From the NCBI GenBank assembly GCA_025617745.1, contig CM046853.1:53720643-53784642 (forward strand): a stretch of DNA of 64,000 nt, read 5' to 3'. The notes beneath the pieces were generated by a model. The model had not been told where the DNA came from. It searched no databases and worked only from the letters and a program-made list of their open reading frames with translations. The position numbers and the translations under genes are program-made. Below are positions 1 through 11,600 of the stretch, piece by piece; the first letter of the stretch is position 1, and every line of letters starts with the position of its first letter. Origin of the DNA: Heliocidaris erythrogramma. Its lineage: Eukaryota; Echinodermata; Echinoidea; Camarodonta; Echinometridae.

Positions 1-333
1 AGAAAAAATTGGGGGACACGTTATGCCATTGTGCTCCAATGGTCTTCGACTTTAGGCACATTATCATTTTTCTTAAATTTTCACCATAATTTTAGAACTG
101 GTATTTCAAAATTCTGTATAACTTCAGTGATCCTTAGAGACCCGCTGAAGCCACGTGTGAAAGATGTTGAATGTGCTACCCTATATAATCTACCTTCAAT
201 GTCTTGTGGACCTCTTATGTCCACTCAAGTGATAGATCTGCACAATTCTGCCAAACATTAACTTCCATGAACATGCTCGACTGAAAGTGAATACATTACT
301 GTAATGTGTACCACTAAACCCTACATACAGCTT

Positions 334-402
334 CTGTTGAGGGCCAGAAAGGCATTAACGCTGTGTAAACTTATACAGGTTAATGCCTTTTTGGCTCTGA
401 GC
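334..402. repeat. Short hairpin MITE, family A
   Basis: The arms GAGGGCCAGAAAGGCATTAA and TTAATGCCTTTTTGGCTCT pair as a ~21-bp stem around a ~20-base loop. Related hairpins occur at 34410-34480 and 40906-40985, with a half copy at 5565-5600, so this is a dispersed family and not a chance palindrome. Confidence 0.75.
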
Positions 403-582
403 AGATGACAAGTGATTTAGGGTGTGCAAAATAGAATGATATGTGAAATGTTACTGAAGATCAGACAAATTATGAAACTTTTTTCCCTTTAACATGCCTT
501 AATCCTTACTGGTATTTGTTTGGGAATAAAACATACAATGTACATAGTATGTAATTAACCCATAGACTACAGGAACCAGGTT

Positions 583-640
583 GGTCTTGTATTAAGTCTA
601 TAAGAGTTAAAGAATTCAGTAGTCGACGGGTTGAGAGTCT
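583..640. repeat. Diverged dispersed direct repeat (partner 1585-1645)
   Basis: The segment around GTATTAAGTCTATAAGAG followed by AATTCAGTAGTCGACGG recurs about 1 kb downstream with the same order of words (GTATTAAGCCTAGG, then AATTCAGTCGTCAATGG). Identity is roughly 70 percent by eye. No terminal repeats were found, and its nature is unknown. Confidence 0.4.
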
Positions 641-2903
641 GGTTCAAAATCAACATTTACGGTAAGCTTAACTTTCAGGTTATTAACCTTCCGTATCAAG
701 TGGAACGTTTGCAGATGTGTGAAAGCATGTTTGGAAAATTGGAAGGAAAAAAAAAATCTGCACCTGGCACCCATCGATGCAGTATCACATTAGTTTTTGT
801 CTTTTTTCTCTTGACTGACCTTTACCACATACATGTACTTCCTCACTGGATTGTGTGTTCCACAACAGAAGTTTACAATTTCCACCTCATATTCATGCCA
901 AGCTTGGCACTTTGACAAAAGCGAGGTGTGTGAGAGTGTGTGAGGTAGGAAAAAGAGGACAGATCGCGGTGATGGTCCTCAAGATATTTAAAGAGTCTTC
1001 GCAATGGTCACCTGAGCTTCTGTTGACTGACCAGGACAGCTTGTCTTTATCTTGTTTGGATATTTTAAAAATTCCTTAGCCAAAATACCAAATCAAAATG
1101 GCAGAAAAAAATGAATACCCACAAGAATATACAATTCATCTTTTTCTACATTAAGGAATTGGTTTCACCCCATAAAACAGCCATATCGAAGGCAATATTG
1201 CATGATTTGAGAAAAGTTAACACAATGGGGGTATTGGTGAGACATAGACCACAATACATGGCCTGCACTTCGGCATAGACTTGTAAGACATTACATAACC
1301 ATTGGCCACAGTCATATGAAATATTCATAGATATATAGTTTATATAATACACGGACAAAGAAAAAGAAAATGAAGTTTGTCGACAATGGGATTATCATTA
1401 CATTCCTTTTCAACCAATGCTCTCTCTTTCTATACAACTAGTATTTGAGCATTTGAACAAAAAGTCAAATGGCAAAATTGATGAGTGACATGTACATGGT
1501 ACCATACATGGTAGTTTAAGGGCGCTTCATATATTCAGCCTATTTTTTCTTCTCTTTTGTACAATTTTACCCACTTGCTACTGAAACCGGGTGGCTTCTG
1601 TATTAAGCCTAGGGGAATGACAGAATTCAGTCGTCAATGGTTAATTGCTCAACTGGTCTGGAACTATAGATGGTGAGAAATAAGGAACCGGAAGGAACTA
1701 GAAATTCATTTTCCCTCTTTCTGATGTTAATGCTAGCAATTGCTTCATTACCAGAACATGGGGAGTAGGACATGGCTGGCAGGTGGATGCGGGGAACAGA
1801 GAGGGTGACAAGAGTTTGGGGGAAATTTATTTACTCTGAGAGATATCTGAATTTAATCACAGATGGGATTTTCAGTATACAGCTTGAACATTGTTACTTT
1901 GATAAAATTCAAATTAACATCTTTCACTGAAGGATAAGAGTCCAAAATCTCCCTTAGAGCCAACAAAAAGAAAAAAGTTAATAATCTCTTTTTCATATAC
2001 CATCATCATTGTCACATTATTGAAGATGGTTAATCAGCCTAAGATTTCCCACGTTTAACATGTTGAACAACGTTGAAGGGGTCTCCACCAACTACAGAAA
2101 GTGTCTATGCTTTGGTCCAAAGCGTAATGAAGAGAGAAACTTGCATACATGCGTACACGTAAGTGTGGTCTTGAGTTAAATCATGGAGCTTTGAATAGAT
2201 GAAGTTCACTCCTACATACAATCTCTATGGGAGGGAACTGCTTGGACCAAGTAGAAGCAACTTCCCGTGATGTAACTCTCTCAATACGCTATGCTTTGGT
2301 CATAATCCTGCCAAATTATGTTTGAAGTTACAGCGTCTCAGACTAACTACATGTTACGTATTAAAGCATCTTCCTGAGGAGCAAACTACTGCCGAGAAAT
2401 CACCTATGGCATAAATAAGATGAAAATCAGCAAGATTGAATGCCATGCTTGAAATATGATGATAAAACAAATGTACAAATATCTGATCAGTGAGATGATG
2501 TAATTAATATATATATATAACTCTAAATGGCAGTTTCAAATGACTTGCGGAGACATGGTGCGAGACAAACATACATAAAATAAAGGCTCTACTAGCAGGA
2601 AAAAACATGATACGGGATAAACAAGGTGTGTACAATACATGCATAAATACAACTGAGCTTCTATTGCTGCCAACACGACAGATGTGCAAGGTGTCGGTTG
2701 GTTTGTGTCACTTTGTCAGGCTACAACTCACGATCACACACAAACAAAATTAAATACAAGCTGTGTCTTTCTTATGCTTAATTGGGGGACGTCTTGACTG
2801 AAACTGTTTAGATGTAGATCCCGTCATGTTATTGCATTGGTAGGAGATGGTATTCATATTTATATTCAGTATACATTTTACAAGTTCCTTTCAACATGCC
2901 GCA

Positions 2904-2923
2904 CCCCCCCCCCCCCCCCCCCC
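2904..2923. repeat. C20 homopolymer
   Basis: An uninterrupted run of about 20 C, followed by TCCCCC. It is one of many C or G runs of 10 or more in this window. Confidence 0.9.
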
Positions 2924-3616
2924 TCCCCCATGTCATAATAGTTACCCCCTACACTGTTATATTTCCCATTAACATAGACTACTTCATTCAGCAGGTTATA
3001 ACAGAAAAATTTTGTTTAGTGCCCTATGACCCACCATCAGAACCAGTGAGGGTAATAGCTTAGACAGTTTGTGAAATGCTTCAGTAGTGGACAGTTCAAC
3101 AGCACTTCACGCAACAGCCATCACTTCTTTTCAGTTGAAAGACAATTGCTACATATCTCTACTTAGTAACACATTTAACTCTGCCATTCTGGCATGTATT
3201 CTGGTAAAGCTACATTAAGCGGCAGCATTTCACAATATAAGGAGAGGTAAACACAGGAGACGGGATATCTTAACATATCTTGTCCTTCTCCAATGATGTG
3301 TCTGGACTCAACCATGGCAATAAGTTATTCAAAATATATATTACTGTTCATATTATGCTGGTCCCTTCTAGTGTTAATCTATACATGGCAATACCAATCT
3401 ACTTCATCAGTAATATACCTTACTTAGCACAATGACATCTTCATTCAATGTAAGGCAGTCACTATGCACAGGGCTTAGCTGGCATACACTTTACTAGCCA
3501 ATTTATCATTCATACATATTGTATCCATCTCTTTGGGGGAATTCCCTCATCCTTAGTTTCACTTGGTTACCGATAAATAATGACCCTGATCACAGAATCT
3601 CTTCACCATAACTTCA

Positions 3617-3747
3617 GGGGAGTCAAGCGTTTTGTCAGTGATTTTTACCAACAACTGTTATAGGCTACTGAAATCCTAGCATCTGATTGGCTGAGAGCAA
3701 AATTTGTCAGTAAAATCACTGACAAAACGCTTGATGAAACGCTCCCC
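3617..3747. repeat. Foldback MITE, family B
   Basis: The arms AAGCGTTTTGTCAGTGATTT and AAATCACTGACAAAACGCTT are perfect complements. They enclose a core with CATCTGATTGGCTGAGAGCA. The same core and arms recur at 62702-62843, and the core alone in members at 18450-18571, 41405-41560 and 48545-48692. Confidence 0.85.
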
Positions 3748-5024
3748 AGATGTGCTTCCTCTTGCATACAATTTCCTTCTTTTAATCAAATAAATGACCC
3801 CCCCCCCACACCCCCTCTCAATCTTTACACTCTGCTTTCTCTTGTATCTCTACATAACACGGCAGCATAAGGTAGCATTTACATATCTCTTCATATCCGA
3901 GGCTCTTACATTCATCTGGACACACCTTATAGTCTCTTTCTAATGCAGCATTTAATCTAATAAAATAACCCAAGCTCACTTTCTATATCCATTTTCGGGT
4001 CTTACTTTTTAATCCTGTGTATGCTCAGATATTTTTCAAAGCTGGCGTAAAAATTCATTTAATCCTGAGGGAATATTTAGTTTTACTGTATTTTCATCAT
4101 CACGTGCACTACTAAATGCAACGTCTACACACTTACGAAAATAAGTCTTACCACTGCTTTTCTGAACAGCCGAAAAGATCTATGTACAATTAAAAGGGTG
4201 GTTAAAAAATAAAAGAAACATATACTCTCCATGCAGCAAAGACATTGACGTAGCAGTTCGGCAAAAACATAAAAAGCTCACTTCAGAATACACCATGTGT
4301 AGCAGTGCAGTGAAACTTGGCAAAGCCTTCAGGCAATGAGTCACATTGATGTCAAACCACAGTATTCACAGACTGCCTATCAGTCTGCACATTCCACACC
4401 TTGTAAGTCCTCTCAGAGGGTGCACTATTTACAAATATTTGGAAAGCATCAATAACCATCCACATAATATAAATCACTTTCATTTCATTCTAGAATGGAG
4501 ATGAGTTATGTCTTTATTAGTTCCTTCTTTTTTTTTTCAGTCGTCAAAAATATCTCCTCAGTGCACAACCCTTCTTTCGTCTTTTCTTTCAAGGATTTTC
4601 AAAGGACAGCCCATTCAAAGGACGGAGCAAAACATATGGTTGCTCCAAATGACAGTTGCAGATGAGAGAGCTCACTTTCAGCTGATCACATTACTTGCAT
4701 GTCTTCGGCACGTTTCCTAAAATCTTGTCTCTTCCCCGGGCTGGTATCTTTGACAGGTGAGGGATCTTTGAGAGCATTCCAGATTTAAAAGGCCATCTCT
4801 CCTTCACACATCCCACCACCTCCTTGTCTCCTTCATATTCTTCGAGTCTTCAAGTAACAGTAGCAACTGCTCTGTTCTGGTTGGCATTCAGCTTGAGTTG
4901 TCCAAGATTGTTCTCACATGGCCACACAACACTCCCGCTGTGTGATCAATCTAAGGGTAGCAACTTCAGTGTCTTCTTACACTCACACACAACAGCAGCA
5001 TTTGCAGCCACATGCCTACAACCC

Positions 5025-5288
5025 CTATAAGTTGGACTCCTTGGGCGGGGGAGACGGGGAATTCCTGTATAGAGCTATGTCCGTGCTCTCTGTGTTGCCA
5101 GTGTTCTCAAAGCTCGTGCTATTGTGCATCGTCTGCATGATGAGAGGCGACAGCGATACTGAATGGTGGCCATTCATGTGGCTGTGACTAAACTGGGCTA
5201 TTCGTTCCTCTACACAGCCTGCTGAGAGACGAGCTTCTGCGTCTTGGTCCCAACACTCCTCAATCGTCTCGCACAGTAACTCAAGACC
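5025..5288 (-). CDS. ACVR2: ACVR2 exon 7: end of kinase domain, C-terminal tail and stop
   Basis: Encodes [20 protein letters not shown], then [10 protein letters not shown], which closes the kinase domain. A Ser/Asn-rich tail follows that is longer than in vertebrates and ends SPPPKESNL before TAG. The acceptor is GTTGTAG. The conserved PPKES(N/S)L end supports a complete C-terminus. Confidence 0.95.
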   Translation of the reverse strand, partial: GLELLCETIEECWDQDAEARLSAGCVEERIAQFSHSHMNGHHSVSLSPLIMQTMHNSTSFENTGNTESTDIALYRNSPSPPPKESNL

Positions 5289-8200
5289 CTACAACAAAAC
5301 GGGAGAGAAGGGAGAGAAGATTTCAACCATTGGTGATTCTATATTATCTACAGAGAGCCACAAGGGCATAACTCAAGTATACAGTCAAATTACCTGTAAA
5401 GAAAGACCATCTGTCTATAAAGACCATAATTTTTGTTTCCCTTGAAAAGTGTTTCTCATTGAAACATGTATTAAAGGAACCTGTACATAAAGACCACCTG
5501 CTCATAAAGACCGCCTTTCTTGTCTCCCTTAAGTGGTCTTTCTAAAAAGGTTTCACTGTATAAGTTAATGCTCTTCTGGCTCTCTCGTTAAGTCAGTGAC
5601 AGTCAAAGAGGGAATTTACCAATATATTTGAAGGTAGTTAAAAATATGTCATAGTAATATACATTTTGAAAGATCACAGAGAAAGGATGAAGAACAATAT
5701 TCAATCAACAACTATGCAGACTCTCTTCATAGGCTTGGATGCAAATGAAGAGAAGAGAAATATGAGTGAAAGAGAACAAACTGAAGACGGACAGAGAAGG
5801 AGGGGCATTAGCCTACCCTGTGCTTGAGCCAATGGTCACTGATGACAGGTCGTTTTCTCTTGACCACTACCCATTCTTGCATGTCCTCCAGCGATGTGCC
5901 TTGGCCAAGCTCTTCTTCAAATGGCAATCGATACTCTGGAACAGGCCCTGGAAGAAATCACATCCAATCCAAACATGGAATTCATGCACACTATCCAGAA
6001 TGAAATTTCTTTTTCAAAACACTACTGAATCATTTATCCTTCTATCTTCAAATAGCCAATATACTTAGAACATTCAAAACCAAACTGAATACACGAGTAA
6101 TGCTACATGTACGTGCTTATATCTAATTATCCTTGCACAGCATAGGCCCCTATACACATCTAAATACATCATCGATTATGATTGTATTATAGTAATTAAT
6201 TGAAACTACTCTTAGTGCTCTAGCAACTCTTGAGATGGATTTGTACTCCTTATAAACCTTGTTATTATTGTGGCATCATGGAATTGCAGACTGTGTTCTA
6301 GGAACAGTTTTGCATCACTTGTGATAGACACTTTCATACAGCGAATACTTCCTTGGCAAACAAGTCACCATTTGCATATAATTCTTCCAATTCATTTTCC
6401 TACTGATATGGTTTTTACAGCTTAGAAGATTAAGAACAATTACAGGAAACCTATCTCTCTCTCTCTCTATCTCTCTTTGAGGAAAGTGGCTTACCATCTT
6501 GTACTGTACACCTGGTTACAAGCTCCCAGAGGACCAAAGCGAAGGCATACATGTCAATACGCAGGAAGGCATCTCGTTTGAACTGAATGGCTCCTTCCAA
6601 CACCTCTGGAGCCATGTAGCGCCTTGTTCCAACCTATGCAAAACAGCAAAGTGCACCAAAGATGAGGCAATATCTATTTTGAAACAGATCACAGCATTTG
6701 CAATCTCATTAAATGAAAATATCAAGTGATATTGTTGTGGGAAATATGATGTATTCCATACAAATAATTAGAATTTCCATATTCAATCACATTTTACATG
6801 ATATTTCGTGATTACAGCAAAGGTCCTTCACATTTTCCATACAACATGGTTTCAATTTATACAAAATAAGAGAGAGTATTGATTAGTTTGGAAGAGAAGT
6901 TGTTCAAGTTGTGATCACTACTTACCTGTCCGTGAGTATCTCCTGGATTCTTGCCAGCTTCAAACACACAGGCCAAACCAAAGTCTGCAATGCATGCTGT
7001 TGTGTTGTTCTTCAACAGCACGTTTTTGCTCTTGAAGTCCCTGTGAGCTACTGAATGCTTGACAAATGGTATAGCCGTGGTAGCAGGAATATCCTCATGC
7101 AGGTATGCCAAGCCCTTAGCCATAGAGAGAGCGATACCACACAGCTCCTTCCAACTGATGACGTTTGCTTTGAGGTAGTCGCACAGAGATCCATGATGGT
7201 GGAACTCCGTGATGAGCCAGTACTCCACCTCTAGACCCTCGCCGTGTTTCTCCGTCGCCATGAAGTTCAGGAGGTTCTCGTGGCGCATGTGAGGGAGGCT
7301 GTAGATCTCGCGCTCGTTCGCCCAGGAGTTGCGATCCTGGATGGGGAACACCTTGACAGCCACAATGTCATTGAGACAGGAGGCCTTCCAGACAGCCCCA
7401 AAGCGGCCTCTGGCTTTGATCTCCAGGAGTTGGATGGGAGGTAGGCTGTTCATGGGGGATGGAGATGGTTCTGTGGTTGGGATGGCAATCAGGGAATGGT
7501 AGCGGTGTCGTCTGCACATCCCGTAAAGCATGATGATTACCAGGGTGATGGCAACGATTGGCACAATAGAATACAGAAGAGTTTTGGTCAGCATCTCGTT
7601 CTTCTTCTTCTTCTCCAGGTCTATATTAGAGCCTGTCAATGCAATCACAGATCATTCTACATATCAAAGGAGGTACTTAAAAAAAAAATATCAGTCTGAC
7701 CACACCCTACCTTAAGGTAAATAGACAAAGAGACTGTTGAACATTCATCAGGATTTTCTTTCAGAGTATGCAAGCATTGACTAATCAGAAATGACTTGCC
7801 ATATTCCGTGGTGTGATTAATAATATTTTCATTCAAAAAGTTGCAAATCACAGTACGTAACAGCAAAGATAATAAAACTATTCAAATATGTATGCTATAC
7901 TCTGTCAAATGTAAAATTTCCTATTTCTTTTAAAATCTGTGAGTTGAACCATATCACAACATTACATACACAAGGTGTGCTTGGAAGAATCTAGCAGTCA
8001 AAACTGATGTTGCCATATTGATAAGGAAAAGTTGACATTGTCGGTCCTTTAGAAAATCTATGAGTATGAAAGTCTATGAAGCAGCAATGAAGTACAAGAC
8101 TGACCTGTGACTGTTGTCTGCGTAACGGTGGGGGTAGGTTCTGGGGTAGGGAGGAAAGAAAAGTTCATGTTGCACAGATTGCCCACACAGCAGCAGAAGA

Positions 8201-8639
8201 AGAGGTTCTGGTCTGCAGGACTGGAGCTCATGCAGAAGTCCATGTCGAGACAGTCACCCTGATTCTGCCAGCAGCCTCGCATCATCACCTACAGACAAAC
8301 AACAACAAAGATGAGAGAGGTTTAGGGAGCGGCAGGGAGAAAAAATCAAAGGGGGATGAGGGCAATTAGCCCCCTAATCAGTGTGAAATGAAAAGAGTTA
8401 CCATTAAATGAAATTGTTGTCAATGGGTTTTAATAAATAAAGACTCAACATATTAGTTTCACTTCAAAAGTACCCCTTGCAAATAAAAATTTGATTTAGC
8501 CAGATAGGGAGATGAAGAAGAGAAAAAAGAGAGAAAGAGAAAGTTGAAGAGTATGAAAAGGAAGAGACCACGACCCAAATACAGAGAGACAGAGGCAGAC
8601 AGAAACAGAAACCAATATATGAATAATAAACAGATGGCA

Positions 8640-8692
<53 letters not shown>

Positions 8693-11600
8693 CAACAACT
8701 TACAGAATGACAGAATGGACAAACACTGATTGCAATATGAGTAACAAACCATATAACAACACTGACAGATGGAAGAACACAGGACAAAAAACTGTTTTAT
8801 TTTGAATTTTTTTATGGACATTCACAAAAACTGGCTTATCAAGTACTTGGTGTAGAAAAAAACCTGATGAATAATCATGTTTATCTTCCATAAACAACTG
8901 AAAGCATTTATTTAAATTCGGCTTACGATTTGTAAAGAGTATGTCAGCATTGAATCATCACATCAATAACCAGTTGATCATGATGCCCAATTCACTGGGG
9001 GGGGGGGGGGGGTTCACTAGAATAGAGGCCTTACAAACAAAAGGCATTCATTTGAAGGAAGGTATTTAAACTCGTCTTTAAAAAAATACATCCTTTGTAA
9101 CTTCCCTCATGAATATCAAACCAGTTTACTAAAATATTCAAAATTTCTGCATTCTTCTTCAACAATGGTTGCTTTTCACAAATATCTAAAGCCTGCCTGA
9201 TGCTTGTCTGATATGCAACAACCAATGTATGCAAGACAAATAGACCTGTTCACAAATACATTCAAATTTTATGAAAGCTTGTCAGAGGCTTGCCAGACAT
9301 AGCAACAAGTAATGATGCAAACTGGATTCCAAGTATTGTAGTTCCTTCATTAATAACAGGTTAATGGAATATCTCATTACTAGGTCCCCAGGAAAGAAAC
9401 ATCAATAAATTTGAATAACTTTGTGAACAGGTCTATTCAACCCAGAGAGGTGCTATCACTCATAACAGCTGAATTAAATATATGTTGTTCATCGAAAAGG
9501 CGGTTCTGGGAGAACACATCCATAAATTTGAATACATTAGCAAGCTGACCAGTCTATTCATGGAATACTTGAATAGTTGAACTGATGAAGGCACATGTTT
9601 GCTTAGTGAAATCAATTGATAGAGAGATCAGAAGAATTCATGTACAAGTGACAAGATTACTTGGGAATGGTACATGGAAAGGTGTGGCAACAAATGAGCG
9701 AAATGACTGTTCATCCTCCAACGAGAAAGAGAAGGAAAAGCATGAGGACTGTGTTTCCCACATTTACTGTGGTAGAAACATAACAAGAGGGAAGGAAAGA
9801 GGGAAGGAAAGAGGGAAGGATAAAGGAAAACCAGAAATGAACCTCGAGAAGAACAAGTTCACAGATGAGGAACAGAATTAAGACAAGCAGTGTGCGTCTC
9901 ATCCCACACAGGACCCCTGACAAGAAAAAACAATGGTACGTCTTGCGTGACTATCCTGCCCGTATAACACTAAGAGAGGTGAATCGGCTCGGATGGATTA
10001 CTACCAGGAGGCTGTGATTCATGCGGTAAGATTATATAAAGAACCTGTGGGTGTAGGGCGACTTAACAGCCTTATAAATGCACAAGTATAGTACATCTCT
10101 TTGCATAGCTCCTGTTCCATGGCAGACCATGGAATATTGATTCAAATATCACACATGTGCATCCCTATTTAGAGAAGAGGTCCTTGGATGATTTTTCTTA
10201 CTTCTTACTTCTTACATGAGAGAAAGAGAAAGAGAGAGAGAGAGAGAAAGAGTGAGAGAGAGAGAGATAATGAGACTGAATGAAAAGATTATACAAATTT
10301 CATATTTGTGTAAAGATCATATCTGAATGACTTTCCTTGGCCAGCATTCATATCAAAAAGGCAATATTGCAATAATGCAATATTGCCATATTGATGTATG
10401 AATCCGCAATTAAGAACATGGCATCTGGCACACTGATAGAGTGTGTATCAAGCTGGAAATATGTTTTGCAGACAATGTTCATATCTGCAAGAAATATATG
10501 CAACATTTCTTTTCTCTTTTTATAATCTTTTTTGTGCTTAAAAAATATCCATTAATTGATGGTACTCATTTTGTCATTCCGTACGTATCGCATTAAGTGG
10601 CATATCAGCAAAATGCTGTTACATGGCTGATACAGCTATCTGACATACATCCTTGAATATATTCAGGATACAGGTGTACAGACAACTGCACAGCAGATGA
10701 GAAAGAAGAGAAGAGAATAGGAGAGGGAAAAAAGGAGAGAGAGATACAGTAGTGAGTGGGGAGGGTATAGGGGACACAATATGGGATATTTGTTCAAAAC
10801 AATACCTTCTACCGCTCATCCAATGTTATATAACCTCGTACTTTTAAACCAATACGGTCTTTGTGAAAACTTATAATTTGAAGCCCTCTTTGCTCTCATA
10901 CAGCACACAATGAAAAGCGAATGCAATTTTCCTCTCTCAGTGCCAGAGGGCAGCACAAAGCTACATGCAGCTAGCCTTATGCAGAAAAAAATTGCTGGAG
11001 GTACAATTCTATGCTTCGAATGCCTAATTTTCTTGAATCTATTGAACAGATTGATCATCAAGGAGGGCTTTCCCAGACAACACGCTGGTACGTGAGATTC
11101 TAATTTTCATTATTTGGATCGAGTATCTTGCTGTCCTATTGCTGTAGATTATAGTGTAGCCATGAATTATGTGTATTCACCTTCTGTTCGTCCTAACCAC
11201 TTAACGAGTGTCTTCTACCAAGATCTTTCACTCACCTCTATACCACCTTCCGAGGAAGTTTTATTCTTCCAGAGGACGTAGCAGGACGGTATCTCTGCTT
11301 CCTTGTTGTCGCACTCTTCGGTGGTGTTGCCACACTTGGTGCCATCCTTCTCGCACTCCTGGCTGCTGTACAGGTGGCAATGGGTGCTGCCTAGGGGTAG
11401 GTTCACACTGGCACCTTCTAGCAGGACAACTGGAGAATAAATCAGAAAGAAAGAAGGAAGGATTACTTCAATGTATCTGAATAAATTCATGATTGACTTT
11501 TGAACAATCTGGCTGCAGTTGGTATTGTTCAGGGGTAGTTTCACACTGGCACCTTCAAGCAGGACAACTGGTGAACAAATCTGAGCAATCGGATAGAGGG

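Larger units (their letters stand above)
1..5024. other. 3' flank / 3' UTR of ACVR2, no coding exon seen
   Basis: No conserved protein is visible on either strand; the open frames are short and unlike any family I know. The part next to 5025 must be the 3' UTR of the minus-strand ACVR2 gene. A minus-strand AATAAA (plus TTTATT at 4513-4518) lies about 510 bases past the stop and is a candidate poly(A) signal, with another TTTATT near 1828. The stretch holds two hairpin repeats (334-402, 3617-3747), a C20 run (2904-2923) and a diverged direct repeat (about 583-640 and 1585-1645). Confidence 0.5.

Noticed and set aside
8459-8821. Leu/Ser/Cys/Val-rich minus-strand frames
   Set aside because: Derived from the GA/GACA microsatellite and flanking low-complexity sequence.
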